A stretch of 5,718 nucleotides of DNA. It comes from Bacteroidales bacterium UBA2632. GTDB lineage: Bacteria > Bacteroidota > Bacteroidia > Bacteroidales > Dysgonomonadaceae. The stretch is taken from the NCBI GenBank assembly GCA_002359825.1, contig DENY01000273.1:5805-11522 (forward strand), given 5' to 3'. Made by a program: the position numbers and the translations under genes. Of this stretch, positions 1 through 5,718 are shown in pieces (within the stretch, counting starts at the first letter, position 1; each line of letters starts with the position of its first letter). Under the pieces are notes generated by a model that was given only the letters and a program-made list of their open reading frames with translations, was not told the DNA's origin and did not search any database.

Positions 1-2
1 AA

Positions 3-1013
3 CAGCCCTCCATAGCATTGCTCTACAAAAACGAATGGTTTCTCGATCCTGGTAATCCTAAAACTGACGATTATCTGCTCTCGATTGTAGATGAGATTGT
101 GAAAAATTACGATGTTGATGGAGTTCATTTCGATTATATTCGATATCCTGACAACTCAAAACTATTTCCCGATAAAACCACGTTTGCTAAATACGGAAAA
201 GGAAAAAAACTCGACGATTGGAGAAGAGAAAATATAAATAGATTCGTAACAAAAGTATATGATTCAATTAAAAGTATAAAGCCTTGGGTGCAAGTGAGTA
301 GTGCTCCATTAGGACGGTACAGGCCTCTGAATAATAAACATGACGGATGGAATGCATATGAAACTGTTATGCAAGATGCAGGTCATTGGATGATGAGCGG
401 CAAGCACGATGCGCTCTATCCAATGATGTATTATCGCAATCAGCTTTTCTATCCTTTTGCCGACGACTGGGTACTAAATAGTAATAATCGAATCATAGTC
501 CCAGGATTGGGTGTTTATCAAATGTCGGAACTGAAATGGCCAAAAGAGGATATTGTGAATCAAATAGATTACACCCGTGACAGGAAAATGTCGGGACAAG
601 CATATTTTCGAACTGAAAATGTTTTGTCTAATTTAAAAGGTATTCTATTTTCAATCAACGATTATTATAAATATCCGGCTAAATTACCAGCTATGACATG
701 GCTCTCAGATACAATTCCAAATGCACCTTACGATTTGACAGCTGAAACAGTGAACGGTATATTTCAACTCAAATGGAACAATGGAAATACTGAAAGAGCA
801 ACATACACAATATATAAATCTGTCGACGAAGATTTTGATATCAACAATGCTACAAAGATCATTGCCACCGGAGTGAGACAACCCATGTATGAGATGTATG
901 TTGAAAACAACGATGAGGCATACTATTATTTTGTAACCACGTCAGATGCTTATAACAACGAAAGTGTTATTTGTCATCCTGCACTATACTATCATTCAGA
1001 TACAATTAAATAA
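3..1013 (+). CDS. GHL10-family glycoside hydrolase (PF02638-like), 3' part, with C-terminal FN3-like domain
   Basis: The frame is open to the left edge, so the start is upstream. A TTG at 18 is in frame, but it falls inside conserved sequence (in-frame residues before it read QPSIA) and is not a credible start. About 336 residues are visible. The signature is the segment LLYKNEWFLDPGNP at residues 6-19, followed by DGVHFDYIRYP at about 39-49, the barrel strand typical of GHL10/DUF187 proteins. Further barrel segments are VSSAPLGRY (98-106) and the aromatic-rich YPMMYYRNQ (139-147). From about residue 238 a beta-rich FN3-like domain begins (PNAPYDLTAE, then a YTIYKS strand and an AYYYFVTTSD strand near the end). 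E. coli DigH (YddW), in the same broad family, cleaves denuded peptidoglycan glycans; whether this protein shares that substrate is unknown. The N-terminal signal sequence and first part of the barrel are not visible. Only 51 bases without a terminator separate it from the regulator gene, so read-through is possible. Confidence 0.88.
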   Translation, partial: QPSIALLYKNEWFLDPGNPKTDDYLLSIVDEIVKNYDVDGVHFDYIRYPDNSKLFPDKTTFAKYGKGKKLDDWRRENINRFVTKVYDSIKSIKPWVQVSSAPLGRYRPLNNKHDGWNAYETVMQDAGHWMMSGKHDALYPMMYYRNQLFYPFADDWVLNSNNRIIVPGLGVYQMSELKWPKEDIVNQIDYTRDRKMSGQAYFRTENVLSNLKGILFSINDYYKYPAKLPAMTWLSDTIPNAPYDLTAETVNGIFQLKWNNGNTERATYTIYKSVDEDFDINNATKIIATGVRQPMYEMYVENNDEAYYYFVTTSDAYNNESVICHPALYYHSDTIK

Positions 1014-1064
1014 ACAAAAAGGTTTAAGCTGATTAATTAAACAAGATTCTAAGCAAATTTAAAA

Positions 1065-1544
1065 ATGGATAGTGAGAAAATTCGCAAACAAGCAAAGGAC
1101 GAATTCACAGAGTATCTTACTTATCGTAAGTATCGTAAAACATCGGAACGCTTTGCTGTTTTGAATCACATATACACCATAAAAGGGCACTTTAATATGG
1201 ATTCGCTCTATAATTCGATGCTTGAAGATGGTAGTATCAGGGTTAGTCGTTCCACGGTGTATAATACTATTGAGTTGTTGTTGGAGTGTGGTTTAGTGGT
1301 AAAGCATCAGTTTGGTGCTCATGCTGCACAATATGAGCGTGCCTACGGTAATGAAAACCACGATCATATAATATGTATTGATTGTGGCGTGGTCCGTGAG
1401 TCACGGAGCAATCTGATAGGAGAAGAGCAATTAAAGAAAATAAAAAAATTCAAGGTTAGTTATTATAGCATGTATATTTATGGCGTTTGCAGTAAATGTA
1501 GTTATGCACGTAGAGTTAAATTAAATAGAATGAGAAGGAAATGA
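1065..1544 (+). CDS. Fur-family metal- or redox-responsive transcriptional regulator
   Basis: This 159-residue protein has the usual Fur-family length and architecture. The N-terminal winged helix covers about residues 5-90: YRKTSERFAVLNHIY is the family's first conserved block, and RVSRSTVYNTIELLLECGLV (59-78) is the recognition-helix block. The C-terminal dimerisation and metal domain carries HDH (99-101), a CxxC at 104/107 (CIDC) and a second CxxC at 142/145 (CSKC), together the four-cysteine structural zinc site. H42, H81, E91, H99 and H101 are candidates for the sensory metal site. The tail after 145 is strongly basic. The sequence does not settle whether it is an iron (Fur), zinc (Zur) or peroxide (PerR) sensor. 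The ATG at 1065 follows an A-rich leader with no Shine-Dalgarno, as is normal in Bacteroidota. The stop overlaps the purA start by four bases, which suggests one operon with coupled translation. Confidence 0.93.
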   Translation: MDSEKIRKQAKDEFTEYLTYRKYRKTSERFAVLNHIYTIKGHFNMDSLYNSMLEDGSIRVSRSTVYNTIELLLECGLVVKHQFGAHAAQYERAYGNENHDHIICIDCGVVRESRSNLIGEEQLKKIKKFKVSYYSMYIYGVCSKCSYARRVKLNRMRRK

Positions 1545-2800
1545 AAGTAGATGTATTGTTAGGCCTTCAATGGGGCGACGAAGGAAAAGGAAAAATTGTA
1601 GATGTGCTAACCCCCAATTATAAAGTAGTAGCCCGATTTCAAGGTGGACCAAATGCAGGACACACACTGGAGTTCGAAAATCAGAAATATGTATTGCGAT
1701 CTATTCCTTCTGGAATTTTTCAAGGTGGTAAAATCAATCTCATTGGCAACGGTGTGGTTATTGATCCTGCACTTTTCAAAGCCGAAGTTGAAGCTTTGGA
1801 GGCATCAGGTCATACATTAACCGACAGATTGTATATTTCTAAAAAAGCTCATCTCATATTACCCACCCATCGCTTGTTGGACAGTGCAAATGAAGCTGCT
1901 AAAGGCAATTTGAAAATTGGCACTACTGGTAAAGGGATTGGACCTGTTTATACGGATAAAACAAGTCGCCATGGTTTGAGAGTGGGGGATATCTTTCACA
2001 ATTTCAAAGAGAAATACGACACAGCAATAGCAAGGCATAAAGAGATGCTTAACAATTTCAATTTTGAATACGACCTTTCCGAAATTGAAGAAGATTGGTT
2101 TGAAGGTTTAGAGAAACTAAAGACTTTCAATATAATTGATAGCGAACATTTCGTAAATGATCAACTCAAACAAGAACGAAGTGTTTTGGCAGAGGGCGCA
2201 CAAGGTTCTTTGTTAGATATCGACTTTGGGACCTATCCATTTGTTACTTCTTCCAATACTGTTTGTGCAGGAGCTTGCACTGGCTTAGGTATTGCTCCAC
2301 ACAACATTGGCGAAGTGTTTGGTATATTCAAGGCCTATTGCACACGTGTTGGTAGCGGTCCGTTTCCCACAGAGTTGTTTGATGAGGATGGCGATGAAAT
2401 GCGCAACAAGGGTAATGAGTATGGATCTGTTACAGGTCGCCCTCGCCGATGTGGATGGATAGATTTAGTAGCACTCAAATACACCATAATGATTAATGGT
2501 GTTACGCAACTGATAATGATGAAATCGGACGTGTTGGATGCATTTGATACTATCAAATTGTGTGTAGCTTATGATATCAATGGAGAAAAAACAGAAAACT
2601 TTCCCTTTGAAATTAACGATGATATCAAACCTGAATATGTTGAATTACCAGGTTGGAGTGTTGACATGACCAAAATGCAATCAGAAAATGAGTTTCCCGA
2701 AGAGTTCAATGCACTATTGAGTTTCATTGAAGAAGAATTGGGAGTTCCAATCAAAATTGTGTCGGTTGGTCCAGATAGAGCACAAACGATTATTAGATAG
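1541..2800 (+). CDS. purA: Adenylosuccinate synthetase
   Basis: It catalyses GTP-dependent ligation of IMP and aspartate to adenylosuccinate, the first committed step from IMP to AMP, in the cytoplasm. At 419 residues it is full length for the family, with all hallmark blocks in order: GLQWGDEGKGK (8-18) with the catalytic Asp13, GGPNAGHT (35-42) with catalytic His41, the IMP-binding GTTGKGIGP (127-135), GAQGSLLDIDFGTYPFVTSS (219-238), TRVGSGPFPTE (268-278), TGRPRRCGWID (298-308), the guanine-binding KSDVLD (328-333) and SVGPDRAQTI near the C-terminus. No key residue is missing, so it should be active. The start is fixed by the conserved N-terminal block beginning a few residues after Met. 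The ATG overlaps the upstream regulator's TGA. A purine-rich AGAAGGAA ends right before the ATG, too close for a normal Shine-Dalgarno, so re-initiation is the more likely mechanism. Confidence 0.98.
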   Translation: MKVDVLLGLQWGDEGKGKIVDVLTPNYKVVARFQGGPNAGHTLEFENQKYVLRSIPSGIFQGGKINLIGNGVVIDPALFKAEVEALEASGHTLTDRLYISKKAHLILPTHRLLDSANEAAKGNLKIGTTGKGIGPVYTDKTSRHGLRVGDIFHNFKEKYDTAIARHKEMLNNFNFEYDLSEIEEDWFEGLEKLKTFNIIDSEHFVNDQLKQERSVLAEGAQGSLLDIDFGTYPFVTSSNTVCAGACTGLGIAPHNIGEVFGIFKAYCTRVGSGPFPTELFDEDGDEMRNKGNEYGSVTGRPRRCGWIDLVALKYTIMINGVTQLIMMKSDVLDAFDTIKLCVAYDINGEKTENFPFEINDDIKPEYVELPGWSVDMTKMQSENEFPEEFNALLSFIEEELGVPIKIVSVGPDRAQTIIR

Positions 2801-2802
2801 AT

Positions 2803-2825
2803 CAGATACGAGGTTTGAGTATCTG
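2803..2825. repeat. Inverted repeat CAGATAC-N9-GTATCTG just after purA
   Basis: Two perfectly complementary 7-base arms (2803-2809 and 2819-2825) flank a 9-base spacer, starting 3 bases after the purA stop. In RNA a U·G pair could add one more step. There is no T-run after the right arm (GATTGTGG follows), so it is a poor intrinsic terminator. Relative to the predicted sigma-54 start site near 2930 it lies at about -127 to -105, where sigma-54 activators usually bind. Either role, RNA 3' end or operator, is inference. Confidence 0.5.
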
Positions 2826-2864
2826 GATTGTGGTTGGGTGTGTAATCAATATTTGCCAATTGTT

Positions 2865-2892
2865 GAAAGCTAAAACCTGATAGCTGTAAGCT
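2865..2892. repeat. Degenerate heptamer tandem repeat (four 7-base units)
   Basis: Four consecutive 7-base units fit a GAAAGCT-like consensus. Units 1, 3 and 4 (2865-2871, 2879-2885, 2886-2892) read GAAAGCT, GATAGCT and GTAAGCT, each one change or less from the first. Unit 2 (2872-2878) is more diverged but keeps the phase and the final CT. The array sits between the inverted repeat and the sigma-54 promoter. It looks like an old slipped-strand array; no function is evident. Confidence 0.5.
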
Positions 2893-2903
2893 AAAATAAA
2901 CAA

Positions 2904-2920
2904 CGGCACAGTTTTTGCAC
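2904..2920 (+). promoter_or_regulatory. Sigma-54 (RpoN) -24/-12 promoter for the zinc metallopeptidase gene
   Basis: The sequence GGCAC-N6-TTGCA places GG at 2905-2906 and GC at 2917-2918 with exactly ten bases between, the invariant spacing of sigma-54 promoters. The -24 element is GGCAC (the usual preceding T is C here), and the -12 element TTTTTGCA matches the consensus. The predicted start is about 12 bases downstream, near 2930, giving a leader of about 46 bases before the ATG at 2976. There is no competing TAnnTTTG box at suitable spacing. Activator requirement is implied by the sigma-54 class; the activator is not in the window. Confidence 0.68.
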
Positions 2921-2975
2921 CTACATTGTTGAGAAGAACTTACATATAGTAATAACAATTTAAAAACAAAAAGAT

Positions 2976-3650
2976 ATGGTTTGGATTTTATTCATAGGCA
3001 TAGCATTGGTTAGTTGGATTGTGTCAGCCCAATTGAAGAGCCGATTCAATAAATACTCAAAAATACCATTAATGAATGGTATGACAGGTAAAGATATTGC
3101 TGAGAAGATGTTGCACGACAACGGTATATATGATGTGCAAGTTGTATCTGTACGTGGGTCTTTGACAGACCACTACAATCCCTCAAACAAAACAATCAAC
3201 TTGAGCGAACCAGTATTTAAAAGTAGTAGTGTTGCTGCTGCAGCGGTGGCAGCACATGAAACAGGGCATGCTGTGCAACATGCGAGAGCTTATGTACCAC
3301 TCAAAATGCGTTCGGCCTTGGTGCCTGCAGTTTCATTTTCCTCTAAATGGGTAACATGGATTTTATTGGCTGGAATCCTATTGATCAACACATTTCCCAT
3401 GCTTATCTGGTTTGGAATAGGATTGTTTGCCATGACTACATTGTTTAGCTTTGTGACACTTCCAGTAGAGATCAATGCCTCAAGTCGTGCTTTAGCATGG
3501 TTGAGCACTGCTGGTGTAACCAATGTGAGCAATCATGGACAAGCAAAAGATGCTCTCAAATGGGCCGCCTATACTTATGTAGTGGCAGCATTGGGATCGT
3601 TGGCTACTTTGATTTATTATATCATGATTGCAATGGGCAATAGAAGATAG
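2976..3650 (+). CDS. Membrane-bound neutral zinc metallopeptidase, YugP-like (PF04298 type)
   Basis: This 224-residue integral membrane protein has the family's standard length. A first membrane helix spans residues 2-19. A soluble stretch follows with the conserved DHYNP (65-69). The zincin motif HETGH at 94-98 in AAHETGHAVQHA supplies two His ligands and the catalytic Glu95. Two hydrophobic segments follow (about 125-140 and 142-162). PVEINASSRAL (163-173) provides Glu165 as the probable third zinc ligand, and a last helix covers 198-219. All catalytic residues are present. The physiological substrate of this family is not known to me; a membrane-protein quality-control or processing protease is plausible. 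The ATG at 2976 is supported by the immediate hydrophobic N-terminus. Although it follows purA in the same direction, the 175-base gap holds its own predicted sigma-54 promoter, and a strong terminator follows about 100 bases after the stop. Confidence 0.92.
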   Translation: MVWILFIGIALVSWIVSAQLKSRFNKYSKIPLMNGMTGKDIAEKMLHDNGIYDVQVVSVRGSLTDHYNPSNKTINLSEPVFKSSSVAAAAVAAHETGHAVQHARAYVPLKMRSALVPAVSFSSKWVTWILLAGILLINTFPMLIWFGIGLFAMTTLFSFVTLPVEINASSRALAWLSTAGVTNVSNHGQAKDALKWAAYTYVVAALGSLATLIYYIMIAMGNRR

Positions 3651-3752
3651 ATCAAGCGAGACAAGAAACAATAGACGCAAACAAGAGATTTTAAATGACT
3701 CAAGAAAGCATTCAGATTTAAAGACGTTTTTTTAGTCTCATTCAAATTATAT

Positions 3753-3797
3753 AAAGACGAAAGAGAGTTGTTCAACAACTTTCTTTCGTCTTTTTTT
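3753..3797 (+). terminator. Strong Rho-independent terminator after the zinc metallopeptidase gene
   Basis: The arms 3753-3770 and 3776-3793 form an 18-base-pair stem, continuous except for one G·U pair (3765/3781), around a 5-base loop TTCAA. The last stem bases run into seven Ts (3791-3797). The stem core is AAAGACGAAAGA paired with TCTTTCGTCTTT. It ends the transcript coming from the left and isolates it from the epimerase gene. The opposite side has no comparable T-run, so it is mainly one-directional. Confidence 0.92.
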
Positions 3798-3801
3798 GTT
3801 A

Positions 3802-3809
3802 TAACTTTA
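3802..3809 (+). promoter_or_regulatory. Possible primary-sigma -7 box for the epimerase gene
   Basis: TAACTTTA matches the Bacteroidota -7 consensus TAnnTTTG in all but the last base and lies 27 bases before the ATG at 3837. It starts only 5 bases after the terminator T-tract. No clear TTTG -33 element stands at the right distance (that position falls within the terminator's 3' arm), so the call rests on the -7 box and on the need for a new promoter after a strong terminator. Confidence 0.35.
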
Positions 3810-3836
3810 CAAACAAACAGTAAACGATTTTTTGCT

Positions 3837-4753
3837 ATGAAAACAGTGCTTATAACGGGAGGGTCGGGTATGATTGGGAGACGACTTTCCGAATTGCTAA
3901 TAGAAAAAGGATATGAGGTAATTTGGCTGAGTCGAGAGAGATATATTAAAGCCGACATACCTCGTTATAGATGGAATCTTCTAACAGGTGATATTGATGA
4001 TGATGCTCTCGAAGAGGCTGATGTAATTATCCACTTAGCTGGTGTAGGCATTGCTGAAGGTAAATGGACCGAAGCCCGCAAACGTATGATTGTGGGTAGT
4101 AGAGTGCGATCTGCACAGTTGCTATTAGATAAATTGAAAAGCATGGATACCAAAGTAGATGCTTTTATTACGGATCTGTTACTACAGACAAAATATTCAC
4201 AGAAGAAGATGAATATGATGCTACTGATTTTTTAGGAGTGACTTGTCACAATTGGGAAGAACAGGCCAAACAGTTCACAACCGATTTGGGTGTCAGATCT
4301 GTGAGTATACGCACAGGAGTTGTTTTATCAAAGTCAAGCGAATTGATAAAAAAAGCTGTGCTTCCCACTCGATTTTGGTTGGCTGCACCGCTAGGAAAAG
4401 GTTCACAATATATAAATTGGATACACATCGACGATTTGTGTCAAATCTATATCAAAGCAATCGAAGACGAAAGCATGCAAGGTGCATACAATGCAGTTGC
4501 GCCGGAAGATAACACCAATGCGCAATTTATGAAAACAATAGCAGATTTATTGCACAAACCAATGTTTATGCCACGCATTCCCGAGTTTGTTTTCAAATTA
4601 TTCTTAGGCGAAGCTTCTCAAATAATTTTAGAAGGTAGTCGTATTTCTTCTCAGAAAATACAAGATGCAGGTTATGATTTCAAATACACTACCTTGCACC
4701 AAGCCTTGAAAGATATCTTATTCAATCGCAAAAAGAAAAAATCTAAAAAATAG
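3837..4753 (+). pseudogene. TIGR01777-type SDR / NAD-dependent epimerase, disrupted by an internal frameshifting deletion
   Basis: The first frame (3837 to the stop at 4235) starts with MKTVLITGGSGMIGRR, the Rossmann TGGxGxIG nucleotide-binding motif, and continues through VIIHLAGVGIAEGKWTEARK, typical of TIGR01777 (YfcH-like) proteins. It stays homologous to about Ile111 (DAFI, codon at 4167). From 4169 the protein continues in another frame, in order YGSVTTDKIFTEEDEYDATD, then FLGVTCHNWEE, VRSVSIRTGVVLS, WIHIDDLCQIY and a C-terminal DUF1731-like region (GEASQIILEGSRIS and after), ending at 4753. Between DAFI and YGS, relatives carry an SxSAxGY segment that includes active-site residues of the SDR fold; here it is absent, consistent with loss of about 22 bases. 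Both halves are otherwise intact and together have the length of a ~300-residue family member, so the lesion looks single and recent, or is an assembly error. Frame recoding could not restore the missing residues. The left ORF could start earlier at 3768, but that would run through the terminator. Confidence 0.85.
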
Positions 4754-4761
4754 AGCTACCC
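4754..4761. other. Eight-base convergent junction without a visible terminator
   Basis: The stops of the broken epimerase (+) and the deacetylase (-) are separated by eight bases. I see no hairpin here. On the minus strand the sequence past the deacetylase stop is T-rich (the complement of the A-rich Lys codons closing the epimerase) but lacks a stem, so the 3' ends of the two transcripts probably overlap. Confidence 0.5.
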
Positions 4762-5607
4762 TTAATTAAAAGTGCTGCTTATTCTTCGCAACAATCTTTC
4801 GGGAGAGTCGGATGGAACTATCATCCTGCGAATAGTTTGTAGGGGGTAAACCGAATCACGTTTGGCAAGTAAAACAAACGACATTTTGAAGTGCTTGTCC
4901 AACTCTTCGGCAGCCTCCCTATCATATACTCCATTTGGATACGCCCAGTATTCTACAGGTTTGTCAATCATATCTTCCAATCGTTTCAATGGGTCAATTA
5001 CCTGTTGTTTCCAAATAGTAGAATCCTTGTATTTTGTTACCATCACATGGTCCCAACTATGTAATCCAATCGTGTGTCCTTTGTCCGATAGAGCACTAAT
5101 TTCTTCGTTGGTCATGTAGTTTTTCTTATTGTTGGTTACAGTCATAATAAAGAATGCACCCTTAAAATTTCGTTTCTCCAATTCGGGTGCTGCAATGGTA
5201 GAATGCTCTATGCGCGAATCATCAAAAGTAATCATAAATGGCTTGTCAGGTAAGGTGACATCATGCACTAAATAGTCATATAGGTCATCGGGCAAAATAG
5301 AGTTAAATCCGCTATCGGACAATATTTGTAAATGTGAGGCAAGTACAGCAGGACTGACAGAGTAAATATCATTGCGTCCATCCTCAATGCGGTGATAACA
5401 CAAAATGGGAATTTCTTTCTTTTTCAAAATCTTGGATGCTGAATTTACCACTTTGGCTTCAACAATACTTTCTGCTCTTATTGAAATAGTGTCGGTTCCT
5501 TCAATCACTTGTGATTGATCATTCCCTTTACTCTTTAAGTTATTGGTACATCCTGTCAACAAAAGAGTTGTGAGGATAATGAATAGAAGATTGTTGATTG
5601 TTTTCAT
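4762..5607 (-). CDS. Lipoprotein polysaccharide deacetylase (CE4 / NodB-homology domain)
   Basis: A 281-residue predicted metal-dependent N- or O-deacetylase of envelope or extracellular polysaccharide. The N-terminus is a lipoprotein signal peptide: Lys2, hydrophobic residues 7-17 and lipobox LTGC with Cys20 as the lipidation site. A ~45-residue linker follows. The CE4 fold starts with ILCYHRIEDG (68-77). Motif 1 is TFDD (127-130; Asp129 probable base, Asp130 metal ligand), motif 2 is HSWDH (183-187, two His ligands) and motif 3 is YPNGVYD (223-229). IRRMIVPSD (259-267) is a late conserved block. After TFDD the common Gly is Ser, followed by RIEH; I recall T or S here in related Bacteroidota proteins, so activity is not excluded. 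No acidic export signal is obvious just after Cys20 (TNNLKSKG), so surface display is uncertain. Substrate is unknown; peptidoglycan, capsule and biofilm polymers are options. Confidence 0.9.
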   Translation of the reverse strand: MKTINNLLFIILTTLLLTGCTNNLKSKGNDQSQVIEGTDTISIRAESIVEAKVVNSASKILKKKEIPILCYHRIEDGRNDIYSVSPAVLASHLQILSDSGFNSILPDDLYDYLVHDVTLPDKPFMITFDDSRIEHSTIAAPELEKRNFKGAFFIMTVTNNKKNYMTNEEISALSDKGHTIGLHSWDHVMVTKYKDSTIWKQQVIDPLKRLEDMIDKPVEYWAYPNGVYDREAAEELDKHFKMSFVLLAKRDSVYPLQTIRRMIVPSDSPERLLRRISSTFN

Positions 5608-5615
5608 ACTTATTG

Positions 5616-5623
5616 TAAAGATA
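5616..5623 (-). promoter_or_regulatory. Weak -7-like box directly upstream of the deacetylase
   Basis: Read on the minus strand, TATCTTTA fits TAnnTTTG with one mismatch and ends 8 bases before the ATG at 5607. Transcription from it would give an almost leaderless mRNA. No good TTTG -33 element accompanies it; a TTTAG about 21 bases further upstream is the nearest candidate. Offered as a possibility only. Confidence 0.25.
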
Positions 5624-5697
5624 AATCTATTACCTTATAAAACGACTAAAGACGTTGAAATGTTTAACAAGTTGTATTAAAACACTGAACATCCTTT

Positions 5698-5713
5698 TGG
5701 CTTGATTGTTGAA
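5698..5713 (+). promoter_or_regulatory. Sigma-54-like motif at the right edge, pointing out of the window
   Basis: TGGC at 5698-5701 and TTGAA at 5709-5713 have sigma-54 spacing (GG, ten bases, then G). The -12 dinucleotide is GA rather than GC and the -24 element lacks the usual AC after TGGC, so it is clearly weaker than the motif at 2904-2920. If real, it serves a plus-strand gene beginning beyond 5718, divergent from the deacetylase. Confidence 0.3.
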
Positions 5714-5718
5714 TAATT

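Noticed and set aside
18..1013. TTG at 18 as the true start of the glycoside hydrolase
   Set aside because: The frame remains open to the window edge and the residues before and after it belong to a conserved internal block of the family.
1022..1042. GTTTAA-N9-TTAAAC inverted repeat between the glycoside hydrolase and the regulator as a terminator
   Set aside because: The stem is only six mostly A·T pairs with no following T-run; in AT-rich DNA it is expected by chance.
2569..2958. Minus-strand ORF of 129 codons spanning the 3' end of purA and the intergenic gap
   Set aside because: Its coding half is antisense to conserved purA sequence and the rest crosses the repeat and promoter region; no recognisable domain.
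2795..3654. Ten-base direct repeat AGATAGATCA at the stop codons of purA (2795-2804) and the peptidase (3645-3654)
   Set aside because: Both copies include an Arg codon plus TAG stop; no flanking similarity suggests duplication or insertion, so likely coincidence.
3617..3958. Minus-strand ORF of 113 codons between the peptidase and epimerase genes
   Set aside because: It runs through the terminator hairpin and antisense to the epimerase N-terminus; composition is that of a shadow ORF.
4150..4240. Programmed ribosomal frameshifting as an explanation for the two epimerase frames
   Set aside because: No slippery heptamer with downstream structure is evident, and recoding could not supply the missing SxSAxG residues.
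4243..4512. Plus-strand ORF of 89 codons within the second half of the epimerase
   Set aside because: The frame starting at 4238 carries the family motifs (WIHIDDLCQIY, the C-terminal domain); this one is an out-of-frame shadow.

Overview
The window is AT-rich bacterial DNA that reads as Bacteroidota, most likely Bacteroidales. Four things point there: A-rich leaders without Shine-Dalgarno sequences, TAnnTTTG-like -7 boxes, a GHL10-type glycoside hydrolase and a lipoprotein CE4 deacetylase of a subtype I associate with this phylum, and the order fur / purA / HEXXH membrane peptidase. No database was consulted, so the taxonomic call is inference.

Layout. Positions 3-1013 (+) hold the 3' part of a GHL10/PF02638 glycoside hydrolase ending in a fibronectin-III-like domain; its start lies left of the window. 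At 1065-1544 (+) is a Fur-family regulator whose stop codon overlaps the start of purA (1541-2800, +) in an ATGA junction. A 175-base gap follows, holding an inverted repeat, a degenerate heptamer tandem repeat and a very good sigma-54 (-24/-12) promoter that faces a membrane zinc metallopeptidase of the YugP/PF04298 type (2976-3650, +). A strong intrinsic terminator (3753-3797) closes that unit. Next, 3837-4753 (+) is a TIGR01777-type SDR/epimerase gene broken by an apparent ~22-base deletion that removes the SxSAxG active-site segment and shifts the frame. A CE4 polysaccharide deacetylase lipoprotein (4762-5607, -) converges on it with only 8 bases between the stop codons. The last 111 bases (5608-5718) are intergenic, with short palindromes and a weaker sigma-54-like motif pointing out of the right edge.

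How it fits together. This is mainly housekeeping sequence: a metal- or peroxide-sensing regulator probably co-translated with the first committed enzyme of AMP synthesis, a membrane protease that may be under sigma-54 control, and two envelope-carbohydrate enzymes at the flanks. I see no mobile element, CRISPR array, tRNA, rRNA, toxin-antitoxin or defence module, and no convincing undescribed system. The points most worth a second look are the sigma-54 promoter with its upstream inverted repeat and heptamers, and the cleanly disrupted epimerase.
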